From the NCBI GenBank assembly GCA_029060305.1, contig JAIDUG010000035.1, positions 46,134-110,133 of the forward strand: a stretch of DNA of 64,000 bases, given 5' to 3'. A program made the position numbers and the translations under genes. Source of the DNA: Ruminococcus sp. GTDB taxonomy: Bacteria > Bacillota > Clostridia > Oscillospirales > Ruminococcaceae. Under the pieces are notes generated by a model. That model worked only from the letters and a program-made list of their open reading frames with translations. It had not been told where the DNA came from and made no database searches. Positions 34,168 through 42,494 of the stretch are shown piece after piece; the stretch's first letter is position 1, and every line of letters begins with the position of its first letter.

Positions 34168-35127
34168 ATGAAACTTTTCCAACAGATTACGGCAATATTA
34201 TTGATAGTACTCGTTTTTGTAGGATTTGATTTGTCTGTATATAACATTTTCACAAAACGTTACATTAACGATACAAGCGAACAGATGCAAGCAAAGTCCA
34301 TAGAACTTGACAAATATTTGCCGTTTGAAGAAAATTCGGAAATAGTCAGAATTGAAACAGATTTTAAATTAACTGAAAACCTGCCTGTTGTGGACGGTGC
34401 GGCCGCATTATATCCGGTGTTTTCGGGATTCGTGAACGCTGTTTATCCGAAAGACAGCGTTATTTTTGACGGCGAAAACTTTACTTCTGAAAGTTCTCTG
34501 CAATATACGAATACCCTCAGAGCATATAAGTCGGTTGTTGACGGCGGAGCAGATATTATTTTCTGTGCTGAACCATCTCAACAACAGCTTGACTATGCAC
34601 GGGAGCAGGGTGTTAAACTTGAATTTGTTCCGATAGGTCGGGAGGCTTTTGTGTTCATAGTGAATAACAGTAATCCGGTTGATAATCTGACTGTAGAACA
34701 GATAAAGGAAATGTATTCAGGAAAATACACAAGCTGGTCTGAAGTCGGCGGTGATAAGTCTGTTATTGACCCTGTACAGCGTATTGAGGGAAGCGGTAGT
34801 CAGTCCGTTATGATGTCATTTATGGACAGTACACCTATGAAAAAAAATCCTTTCGGATTTATCGGACGTGCTATTGGTTTTTCGTTCAGGTACTATGTTT
34901 CAGGAATAGTTGATAACGGCGGTGTGAAAATGCTTTCAGTAAACGGAGTATATCCCGACAAGGAAAATATTTCTTCTGGACAATATCCTATAACTGTTGA
35001 CTTCTATGCAGTGTACAGAAAAGACAATTCCAATCCGAATATTGATTCAATGATTGAATGGATTCTTTCCGACGACGGTCAGCAGATAGTTGAAAAATCG
35101 GGATATATTCCGGTACAAAAGGAGTAA
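34168..35127 (+). CDS. Membrane-anchored PstS-like periplasmic-binding-fold protein
   Basis: 319 residues. N-terminal signal anchor (about 8-28) without a lipobox Cys, then a PBP-like domain of the phosphate-binding (PstS) type. Recognisable pieces: VDGAAALYPVFSGFVNAVYP, YKSVVDGGADIIFCAEPSQQQLDYA, VPIGREAFVFIVNNSNPVDNLTVEQIKEMYSGKYTSWSEVGG, then RIEGSGSQSVMMSFM (the Arg/Ser oxyanion-binding type segment) and the C-terminal WILSDDGQQIVEKSGYIPV. No pstCAB genes are adjacent; it is surrounded by small membrane proteins. It may sense or buffer phosphate rather than transport it. Confidence 0.8.
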   Translation: MKLFQQITAILLIVLVFVGFDLSVYNIFTKRYINDTSEQMQAKSIELDKYLPFEENSEIVRIETDFKLTENLPVVDGAAALYPVFSGFVNAVYPKDSVIFDGENFTSESSLQYTNTLRAYKSVVDGGADIIFCAEPSQQQLDYAREQGVKLEFVPIGREAFVFIVNNSNPVDNLTVEQIKEMYSGKYTSWSEVGGDKSVIDPVQRIEGSGSQSVMMSFMDSTPMKKNPFGFIGRAIGFSFRYYVSGIVDNGGVKMLSVNGVYPDKENISSGQYPITVDFYAVYRKDNSNPNIDSMIEWILSDDGQQIVEKSGYIPVQKE

Positions 35128-35132
35128 TTGAA

Positions 35133-35489
35133 ATGAAAAATATTCTTGCTAAAATTTTTATTGTTACAGGGGACATTCTGCAAATTTTATGGGATTATGC
35201 AATGCTTGCGGTGTTCAGTACACTGGCTTTCGGGAAGTGGGGAGCATATGACTCTTTTGACGCTGTAAAACTTTCTTTTGAAATGCAGGATATATTTCAC
35301 ATTATTATAGTAACGCTGATATTTATTGTGTTTGCATTTCTTCCATATGGGTTGACAAAATGTATATATTGGTGGTATTATGAGGAAAGAAATATTTCTG
35401 AACGCTGGATTATACCGTCAAAAATAATAAGTATTATAGTAGTATCAGTATATATAATAGGTAGTATTTTTTATTTTCTTAACTTATAA
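35133..35489 (+). CDS. Membrane protein, single module (unit A of tandem family)
   Basis: 118 residues, three membrane helices. It matches the first half of the next protein: AKIFIVTGDILQILWDY against IKVFIITGDIFQIYWEY, FAFLPYGLTKCIYWWYYEERNISERWIIPSKIISII against LAFLPYKISRRLYNKCYSYRKMSENWIFPSRLISII. Starts 5 bp after the PBP-like gene with SD AAGGAG. Function unknown. Confidence 0.78.
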   Translation: MKNILAKIFIVTGDILQILWDYAMLAVFSTLAFGKWGAYDSFDAVKLSFEMQDIFHIIIVTLIFIVFAFLPYGLTKCIYWWYYEERNISERWIIPSKIISIIVVSVYIIGSIFYFLNL

Positions 35490-35501
35490 GAGGTTTTAAT
35501 T

Positions 35502-36335
35502 ATGATATTGATTTGGTTGATTCAGGTTTTTGGGATGATATTATGTGACTTTGCAAGTCCGCAATTGTTTTTTGCATTGCTTGCGGTTACGGTATTATTA
35601 AGAATTTTTATGAACTTTTCAGAAAAAAATACTTTAATTAAGGTTTTCATTATAACAGGAGATATTTTTCAGATTTACTGGGAATATCTTATATTTCTTA
35701 TATGTTTGCTGGTTACATTTCCACGAGGTACTGCAAGCGATACAATAGAGGGAACAGAGTACTATTATGAATCTGACGTAATTTTGTTTTTTGTTATAGT
35801 AATGCCGATATGTTTTTTATTAGCGTTTCTGCCGTACAAGATAAGCAGACGTTTATATAATAAATGTTATAGTTACCGGAAAATGTCTGAAAACTGGATT
35901 TTTCCGTCACGACTGATAAGTATTATTACAGTCACGCTATATTTTGCCTTTATAATATATTATCTTATTGAGAGTACAGGTATATTCCTTGCAATGACGT
36001 TCTTTACAAATTCGGTAATACTGATACTTATTACAAGACGTTTTTTCCGGAATAAAAAATCAGGCGGAAATTATACAGAATACACATCAATTATGAAAGT
36101 TCTTTCGGTTGTAATAAATATAGCGTCGGGAGTGATAGCGTTTATCGGTGTGAGACTGGGTAGCTTTATAACAGGCGAAGTAGCGGTATTTTTTCCATAC
36201 GTAATAAATTTCCTGTTATACAGACGTTTATATAAGAAAAATGGTCTGTCGGAATGGTGGACGTTTCCGGCGATAATTATAAGTATCGGAGCATTTTTAA
36301 TATACTGGTACGGACTTACGGAGGTTTTTATATGA
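35502..36335 (+). CDS. Membrane protein with two fused modules (units B and C)
   Basis: 277 residues, about seven helices. After a short N-terminal hydrophobic segment, residues 45-155 form unit B (closest to the preceding gene) and about 185-277 form unit C, which contains FFPYVINFLLYRRLYKKNGLSEWWTFPAIIISI, closest to the two following genes. The protein therefore links the two sub-families and looks like a fusion of neighbouring copies. Its stop overlaps the next start (ATGA). Confidence 0.78.
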   Translation: MILIWLIQVFGMILCDFASPQLFFALLAVTVLLRIFMNFSEKNTLIKVFIITGDIFQIYWEYLIFLICLLVTFPRGTASDTIEGTEYYYESDVILFFVIVMPICFLLAFLPYKISRRLYNKCYSYRKMSENWIFPSRLISIITVTLYFAFIIYYLIESTGIFLAMTFFTNSVILILITRRFFRNKKSGGNYTEYTSIMKVLSVVINIASGVIAFIGVRLGSFITGEVAVFFPYVINFLLYRRLYKKNGLSEWWTFPAIIISIGAFLIYWYGLTEVFI

Positions 36336-36796
36336 CAGTAATTATTTTTTGTTTTGTGGTAATGGTTAATGTAATCGGATTTTGCTTTATAGTAAGAAAT
36401 TTTTTACGACAGGAAAGATATTCCGGAAAAAATTCGTCATTCAGTACAATAATAAAAATTTTTTCACTAATACTTAACCTTGTAATTTTTTGGAGCGTAA
36501 TATATGCGGTTGCCGGTGGACTATGGCTTATGTCGGCACATGAACATTATTATAAAGTTCAAAGTATTCATTTATTTGATTTTTATGCCGGATTAATACT
36601 TGTTGAAACAGCAATATTTCTTCCGTATGGACTTAATTTACTGTTATATAAATTGTGGTACAAAAAAACAGGACTTTCAAAATATTGGATATTTCCGGCA
36701 ATAGTTATCGGAGCAGGTGCATTGATATTATGTGTATTTTCTATAATTTCATGGGATTTTATTAATGACTGGTCAACAGTCAAATGGAGGAGGTGA
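36332..36796 (+). CDS. Membrane protein, single module (unit D)
   Basis: 154 residues, four helices, start at ATG 36332 with SD GGAGG and a 4-bp overlap with the preceding gene. Contains VETAIFLPYGLNLLLYKLWYKKTGLSKYWIFPAIVIGAG, the shared module core. Its first 35 residues are almost identical to those of unit E downstream, and the DNA is also closely similar, showing recent duplication. It ends with DFINDWSTVKW. Confidence 0.78.
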   Translation: MTVIIFCFVVMVNVIGFCFIVRNFLRQERYSGKNSSFSTIIKIFSLILNLVIFWSVIYAVAGGLWLMSAHEHYYKVQSIHLFDFYAGLILVETAIFLPYGLNLLLYKLWYKKTGLSKYWIFPAIVIGAGALILCVFSIISWDFINDWSTVKWRR

Positions 36797-36800
36797 TTAT

Positions 36801-37262
36801 ATGATAGTAATTATTTTTTGTTTTGTGATAATTGTTAATGTAATAGGATTTTACTTTATAGTAAGAAATTTTTTATGGCGGGAAAAGTATTCCGGAAAAA
36901 GTTCCGTATGGACTACGGTGACGAAAATTTTTTCAGTAATACTTAATCTCGTACTTATTTATGGTGTATTCTGGGGATTTTTTATAAGTTTTATGTTTAT
37001 GTCAACACAAGGCATTTTTTATAATTATCATAAAATTTATGTATCTGATTTCTGTACAGGTTTTTTATTACTGGAAACGTTATTTTTTTTACCTTATGGG
37101 ATAAATATGTTTTTATATAAAATATGGTACAGAAAAAATAATCTCTGTAAATGGTGGATTTTACCATCATTGCTTATAGGTGCAGTAACTTTTTTAATGG
37201 CTGTATTATGTGTCATTACCATCGGATATATAAACGATTGGTCAACAGCCAAATGGAAGTGA
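36801..37262 (+). CDS. Membrane protein, single module (unit E)
   Basis: 153 residues, four helices, ATG 36801 with GGAGG upstream. Near-copy of unit D: both begin with VIIFCFV..VNVIGF.FIVRNFL, share FLPYGIN.FLYKIWYRK and end with YINDWSTAKW. A fragment of yet another repeat start (GTGATTATATGA) follows its stop at 37259, so a further copy may have been lost. Function unknown. Confidence 0.78.
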   Translation: MIVIIFCFVIIVNVIGFYFIVRNFLWREKYSGKSSVWTTVTKIFSVILNLVLIYGVFWGFFISFMFMSTQGIFYNYHKIYVSDFCTGFLLLETLFFLPYGINMFLYKIWYRKNNLCKWWILPSLLIGAVTFLMAVLCVITIGYINDWSTAKWK

Positions 37263-37291
37263 TTATATGAAGAAAATCCCATTACATACAA

Positions 37292-37329
37292 CAACCCCCA
37301 CGGATTTATCCGCAGGGGATTGTTTTTTT
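37292..37329 (+). terminator. Intrinsic terminator after the membrane-module cluster
   Basis: Outer CCCC/GGGG stem with an inner CGGA-TTTA-TCCG hairpin, followed by seven T. It lies between convergent unit E and ppdK and may serve both. Confidence 0.75.
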
Positions 37330-37386
37330 ATTCAGATGTACACATTGACGATAATATCACGCCAATAGAGTACCGTCAATTATTAA

Positions 37387-40014
37387 TTACTTGTTTTCGC
37401 TGATAGCAGCCTGAGCAGCAGCAAGTCTTGCAATCGGAACACGGAAAGGTGAGCATGAAACGTAGTCAAGACCAATCTTGTGGCAGAATTCAACAGAAGT
37501 CGGGTCGCCACCGTGTTCACCGCAGATACCGCAGTGGAGTTTTTCGTTAGCAGGTTTACCGAGTTTGAGAGCCATATCCATGAGCTTACCAACACCAGTC
37601 TGGTCGAGCTTAGCAAATGGGTCGTTCTCGAAAATCTTCTTGTCGTAGTAAGCATCGAGGAACTTACCAGCATCGTCACGTGAGAAGCCATAAGTCATCT
37701 GAGTAAGGTCATTAGTACCGAAGCAGAAGAAGTCAGCGTTCTTAGCGATTTCGTCAGCTGTAAGAGCAGCACGAGGAATTTCAATCATAGTACCAACTTC
37801 ATATTCGAGTTCAACGCCAGCTTCCTTGATAAGAGCGTCAGCAGCTTCAACAACTACTTTCTTAACGAACTTGAATTCCTTGATGTCGCCAACAAGTGGA
37901 ATCATGATTTCAGGTTTAACAGTCCAGTCAGGGTGATTAGCCTTAACGTTGATAGCAGCCTTGATAATAGCGTTTGTCTGCATCTTAGCGATTTCAGGAT
38001 ATGTTACAGCAAGACGGCAACCTCTGTGACCCATCATCGGGTTGAATTCGTGGAGACCTGCGATAATATTCTTGATAGCTTCAACGGATTTGCCCTGTGC
38101 GTCAGCAAGAGCCTTGATGTCATCTTCTTCTGTAGGAACAAATTCGTGGAGAGGTGGGTCAAGGAATCTGATAGTAACAGGGTTACCCTCGAGAGCTTCA
38201 TAGAGGGCTTCAAAGTCAGCCTGTTGCATAGGTTCAATCTTAGCGAGAGCAGCTTCTCTTTCTTCAACAGTGTCAGAACAAATCATTTCACGGAATGCAG
38301 CGATTCTTTCAGGGTCAAAGAACATATGCTCAGTACGGCAGAGACCGATACCCTCAGCACCGAGTTCACGAGCCTTCTTAGCGTCAGCAGGTGTATCAGC
38401 GTTTGTTCTTACCTTGAGTACTCTGTACTTGTCAGCCCACTGCATAATTCTGTCAAATTCGCCAGCGATTGTAGCATCAACAGTAGGAATAACACCGTCA
38501 TAAATGTTACCAGTTGTACCGTCGATAGAGATGTAGTCGCCTTCAACGAAAGTCTTTCCGCCGAGTTCAAACTTCTTGTTAGCTTCGTCCATCTTGATGT
38601 CACCGCAACCGGATACACAGCAAGTACCCATACCACGAGCAACAACAGCAGCGTGTGAAGTCATACCGCCACGAACTGTGAGAATACCCTGAGCAACTTT
38701 CATACCTGTAATATCTTCAGGTGAAGTTTCGAGACGAACAAGAACAACCTTTTCGCCCTTTCCAGCCCAAACTTCAGCATCGTCAGCAGTGAATACAATC
38801 TTACCGCAAGCAGCACCAGGTGAAGCACCGAGACCCTTACCCATAGGGGTAGCAGCCTTAAGAGCAGATGTGTCAAACTGCGGGTGGAGAAGTGTGTCAA
38901 GGTTTCTTGGGTCAATCATTGCAACAGCTTCCTGCTCTGTCTTCATACCTTCGTCAACGAGGTCACAAGCAATCTTGAGAGCAGCCTGAGCAGTTCTCTT
39001 ACCGTTACGGCACTGGAGCATATAAAGTTTGCCGTTTTCAACAGTGAATTCCATATCCTGCATATCGTGGTAACGGTCTTCAAGAATCTGGCATACTCTT
39101 ACGAAATCAGCGAAAGCTTCAGGGAATTTCTGTTCCATTTCAGCGATAGGCATAGGAGTTCTTACACCAGCAACAACGTCTTCGCCCTGTGCGTTTGTGA
39201 GGAATTCGCCCATGAGTTTCTTTTCACCTGTAGCAGGGTCACGGGTAAATGCAACACCAGTACCGCAGTCGTCGCCCATGTTACCGAATGCCATTGACTG
39301 AACGTTAACAGCAGTACCCCATGAGAAAGGAATATCATTGTCACGTCTGTAAACGTTAGCTCTGGGGTTGTCCCATGAACGGAATACAGCCTTGATAGCA
39401 CCAATAAGCTGTTCCTTGGGGTCATCAGGGAAGTCACTGCCGATTTTTGATTTATATTCAGCTTTAAACTGGTTAGCGAGTTCCTTAAGGTCGTCAGCAC
39501 TGAGTTCAACGTCCTGCTTAACGCCTCTGTCTTCTTTCATAGCATCAATAAGCTGTTCAAAGTACTTCTTACCAACTTCCATAACAACGTCTGAATACAT
39601 CTGAATGAATCTTCTGTAGCAGTCCCAAGCCCATCTCGGATTGTTGGACTTTTCAGCGATAGTATTAACAACAGTTTCGTTGAGACCGAGATTGAGGATA
39701 GTATCCATCATACCGGGCATTGAAGCTCTTGCACCTGAACGTACAGAAACGAGAAGCGGATTTTCCTTGTCGCCGAATTTCTTTCCGGTGATTTCTTCCA
39801 TTTTAACGATATATTCGTTGATTTCAGCCATAATCTCGTCACTGATACCGCCGTCCTCATAATACTGAGTACAAGCCTCTGTGGTGATTGTGAAGCCCTG
39901 CGGAACAGGGAGACCGATGTTAGTCATCTCAGCAAGGTTAGCACCCTTACCGCCGAGAAGTTCTCTCATGCTGGCATTACCTTCAGAAAAAAGGTAGCAA
40001 TATTTGTTTGCCAT
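37387..40014 (-). CDS. ppdK: Pyruvate, phosphate dikinase
   Basis: 875 residues from the ATG at 40014, 9 bp after GGAGG; the frame extends further upstream but without an SD. Interconverts pyruvate, ATP and Pi with PEP, AMP and PPi; in anaerobes it usually runs in the glycolytic direction. N-terminal ATP-grasp domain (YLFSEGNASMRELLGGKGANLAEMTNIGLPVPQGFTIT), central phosphohistidine domain with catalytic His in GGMTSHAAVVARGMGTCCVSG, and a PEP-binding barrel ending LHCGICGEHGGDPTSVEF with the catalytic Cys. Full length, all motifs intact. Strong codon bias (few rare codons) suggests high expression. Confidence 0.97.
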   Translation of the reverse strand: MANKYCYLFSEGNASMRELLGGKGANLAEMTNIGLPVPQGFTITTEACTQYYEDGGISDEIMAEINEYIVKMEEITGKKFGDKENPLLVSVRSGARASMPGMMDTILNLGLNETVVNTIAEKSNNPRWAWDCYRRFIQMYSDVVMEVGKKYFEQLIDAMKEDRGVKQDVELSADDLKELANQFKAEYKSKIGSDFPDDPKEQLIGAIKAVFRSWDNPRANVYRRDNDIPFSWGTAVNVQSMAFGNMGDDCGTGVAFTRDPATGEKKLMGEFLTNAQGEDVVAGVRTPMPIAEMEQKFPEAFADFVRVCQILEDRYHDMQDMEFTVENGKLYMLQCRNGKRTAQAALKIACDLVDEGMKTEQEAVAMIDPRNLDTLLHPQFDTSALKAATPMGKGLGASPGAACGKIVFTADDAEVWAGKGEKVVLVRLETSPEDITGMKVAQGILTVRGGMTSHAAVVARGMGTCCVSGCGDIKMDEANKKFELGGKTFVEGDYISIDGTTGNIYDGVIPTVDATIAGEFDRIMQWADKYRVLKVRTNADTPADAKKARELGAEGIGLCRTEHMFFDPERIAAFREMICSDTVEEREAALAKIEPMQQADFEALYEALEGNPVTIRFLDPPLHEFVPTEEDDIKALADAQGKSVEAIKNIIAGLHEFNPMMGHRGCRLAVTYPEIAKMQTNAIIKAAINVKANHPDWTVKPEIMIPLVGDIKEFKFVKKVVVEAADALIKEAGVELEYEVGTMIEIPRAALTADEIAKNADFFCFGTNDLTQMTYGFSRDDAGKFLDAYYDKKIFENDPFAKLDQTGVGKLMDMALKLGKPANEKLHCGICGEHGGDPTSVEFCHKIGLDYVSCSPFRVPIARLAAAQAAISENK

Positions 40015-40199
40015 TGGTATATACCTCCGTTTTTTAACATTACCGGAAGTGGCAGAAAATTTGAATACCACTCCGACTTAAATATATTATAACACATTTC
40101 AGAAAAAATTACCATATATACATTAGCAAAAATTCTCTTGTTATTTTGTAGCATAATACACAAAAATTTACAAAAAAAAGCAAATCTTGAAAAAAACGC

Positions 40200-40228
40200 T
40201 TGCAATTATTGTTAATGTTTGTAATAAT
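40200..40228 (+). promoter_or_regulatory. Probable glmU promoter
   Basis: TTGCAA (40200-40205), 17-bp spacer, AATAAT (40223-40228). Moderate match; the leader to glmU is about 70 nt. On the opposite strand, TATAAT at about 40085-40090 may be the ppdK -10, but its -35 is poor. Confidence 0.45.
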
Positions 40229-40303
40229 ATAAGGTAGGTATAAAATTTTCCGTAAGTAATTAAATTGAATAAATAATAATAAATTGTAAAGAGGTTAAAA
40301 GAT

Positions 40304-41674
40304 ATGAATAAAGCAATAATCCTTGCAGGCGGACAGGGTAAACGCATGAAAGCCGATATGCCTAAACCGCTTTTCAAAGTATTAGGTGAGCCGATGCTGG
40401 AATGGGTCATTTCAGCGTGCGAAAGTGCAGAAGTAAAAGATATATGTATAGTCAAGGGATTCATGGGTGCAATGATTGACGAATATCTCAACGGACGTTA
40501 TAAAACTGTATTACAGGCTGAACGTCTCGGCACTGGTCACGCAGTAATGCAGGCTGTACCTTTTCTGAAAGATGACGAATCAGGAAATACTCTTGTTCTG
40601 TGCGGTGATGCTCCGTTTATCGACGGCGAAACTATTAAAAAATCGCTTGCTTATCACTGCGAAAACAACAATTCTGTAACCGTCATAACAGCGGAACTGG
40701 AAAACCCTTTCGGCTATGGAAGAATTGTCCGCACGGAAAACGGTATAAGCGGTATTGTTGAACAGAAAGACGCTTCAGAAGAACATCGTAAAATCAATGA
40801 AGTCAATTCAGGAGCGTACTGGTTTAAGACTGCTGACCTTATACAGCTTCTCGGAAAGATAACAAATAACAATGTTCAGAAAGAGTACTATCTGACAGAT
40901 ACAATTGAGATAGCTATTTCAGAGGGAAAAAATGCAGGAGCATATAAGTCGGAAAATCCTGATATAATAAAGGGTGCTAACGACAGAAAAGATTTGTTGA
41001 ATCTCAATACATATGCAAGAATGATGGTTATTGAAAAGCACCTTGAAAACGGCATAGAGTTTACCTGTACGGACGGCGTTATAATTGAAAGAGGCGTTGA
41101 AATCGGCACAGGTACTGAAATACTTCCGTCAACTATCATACGTGGAAACACAAAAATCGGTAAAAACTGCGTAATCGGTGCAAGCTCCGTTGTAGAAAAC
41201 TGCACAATCGGTGACAACGTGAAAATAGATTCCTCACAGGTATATGATTCTGTAGTTGAGGATAACGTAACTATCGAACATTATGTACATATACGTCCGA
41301 ATAGTCATATTCAGAAAGGTGCATATATAAGCGATTTCGTTGAAATAAAAAATTCAGTGATAGGCGAACAGACAGCAGTTTCGCACCTTGTATATATCGG
41401 CGACAGTGATATAGGCAGAAAAGTAAATATTGGAGCAGGTACTGTAACGGTAAATTATGACGGTATAGCAAAAAGTCGCTGTACTATCGGCGACAAGTGT
41501 TTCATAGGCTGTAACACTAACCTTATTGCACCGGTAAAACTCGGAAAAGCGGTTTACACGGCGGCAGGAACTACTGTAACAAAAGATATTCCCGATTACG
41601 CACTTGCAATCGACCGTGGAATAATGAAAGTAAAAGAGGGTTATACAATAAGAAAATTAAAATCGAAATCATAA
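40304..41674 (+). CDS. glmU: Bifunctional GlmU: UDP-GlcNAc pyrophosphorylase / GlcN-1-P acetyltransferase
   Basis: 456 residues, full length. N-terminal uridyltransferase (AIILAGGQGKRMKADMPKPLFKVLGEPMLEW; GDAPFIDGETI). C-terminal left-handed beta-helix acetyltransferase from about residue 250 with hexapeptide repeats (IERGVEIGTGTEI, NTKIGKNCVIGASSVVENCTIG, IGAGTVTVNYDG). Makes UDP-GlcNAc for peptidoglycan. Own promoter and terminator, so monocistronic. Confidence 0.96.
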   Translation: MNKAIILAGGQGKRMKADMPKPLFKVLGEPMLEWVISACESAEVKDICIVKGFMGAMIDEYLNGRYKTVLQAERLGTGHAVMQAVPFLKDDESGNTLVLCGDAPFIDGETIKKSLAYHCENNNSVTVITAELENPFGYGRIVRTENGISGIVEQKDASEEHRKINEVNSGAYWFKTADLIQLLGKITNNNVQKEYYLTDTIEIAISEGKNAGAYKSENPDIIKGANDRKDLLNLNTYARMMVIEKHLENGIEFTCTDGVIIERGVEIGTGTEILPSTIIRGNTKIGKNCVIGASSVVENCTIGDNVKIDSSQVYDSVVEDNVTIEHYVHIRPNSHIQKGAYISDFVEIKNSVIGEQTAVSHLVYIGDSDIGRKVNIGAGTVTVNYDGIAKSRCTIGDKCFIGCNTNLIAPVKLGKAVYTAAGTTVTKDIPDYALAIDRGIMKVKEGYTIRKLKSKS

Positions 41675-41709
41675 TTTCTGAAAAATCAGCTTTATCTACA
41701 AGCAGTCAT

Positions 41710-41742
41710 AACGGTTCTTATTGTAAGAGCCGTTATTTTTTT
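41710..41742 (+). terminator. Intrinsic terminator of glmU
   Basis: AACGGTTCTTA (41710-41720), loop TTG, TAAGAGCCGTT (41724-41734), 11-bp stem with one G-U, followed by a run of T. Confidence 0.92.
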
Positions 41743-41815
41743 GAAGGCATTTAAGATTATTTTAATAAATATATATTATAATTTATATTCATAAAACACA
41801 AGGAGGTATTTTTTT

Positions 41816-42484
41816 ATGAAACTACTTATAGTAGAAGACGAAATGCAGTTGGCAGACGCACTGACGGAAATTCTCAGAAGAAATATGTATACAGTTGATA
41901 CTGTCTATGACGGAATCGACGGTCTTGACAACGCACTCACAGGAATCTATGACGGAATTATTCTTGACATAATGCTCCCACGTATGAATGGTATAGAAAT
42001 TCTCCGTAACATCAGAAAAGAAAAAATTCAGACCCCTGTACTTCTTCTTACAGCAAGAAGTGAGGTTGAGGACAAAATAAAAGGTCTTGACTGCGGTGCG
42101 GACGACTATCTCACTAAACCTTTCGTAACAGGTGAACTTCTTGCAAGAATACGTGCCATGACAAGAAGAAAAGGTGAAATCCTTGACGACAACAAACTTG
42201 AATATAACGGTCTTGAACTCAACAAGAATATGTGTGCTATAGTATACGGCAGAAACGATGTTAAACTCAGCCTTAAAGAATATCATATTATGGAAATGCT
42301 TATTTCAAATCCACATCAGATTCTTCCGAAAGAACGCATTATCGAAAAAATATGGGGTTATGAAAGTGACGTTGAGTATAATAATATAGAAGTTTATATA
42401 TCTTTTCTGCGTAAAAAAATCGCTGTACTTTCTGCACCTGTACAGATTAAAACGGCTCGTGGTATAGGTTACTCTCTGGAATAG
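41816..42484 (+). CDS. Two-component response regulator, OmpR/PhoB family
   Basis: 222 residues. Receiver domain with acidic pair Glu7-Asp8, phospho-acceptor Asp51 (IILDIMLPRMNG), conserved Thr (LLLTARS) and Lys (DDYLTKPF). C-terminal winged-helix DNA-binding domain (about 125-222; LKEYHIMEMLISNPHQILPKERIIEKIWGYESDVEYNNIEVYISFLRKKI). Followed by its sensor kinase, with the kinase start overlapping the SD region at the stop. SD AAGGAGG. Target genes not known. Confidence 0.95.
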   Translation: MKLLIVEDEMQLADALTEILRRNMYTVDTVYDGIDGLDNALTGIYDGIILDIMLPRMNGIEILRNIRKEKIQTPVLLLTARSEVEDKIKGLDCGADDYLTKPFVTGELLARIRAMTRRKGEILDDNKLEYNGLELNKNMCAIVYGRNDVKLSLKEYHIMEMLISNPHQILPKERIIEKIWGYESDVEYNNIEVYISFLRKKIAVLSAPVQIKTARGIGYSLE

Positions 42485-42494
42485 GATGGTTTTT

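Noticed and set aside
37933..38658. Plus-strand open frame (241 codons) opposite ppdK
   Set aside because: Mirror of a strongly codon-biased gene; Ser/Val/Phe-rich shadow translation; no promoter or SD.
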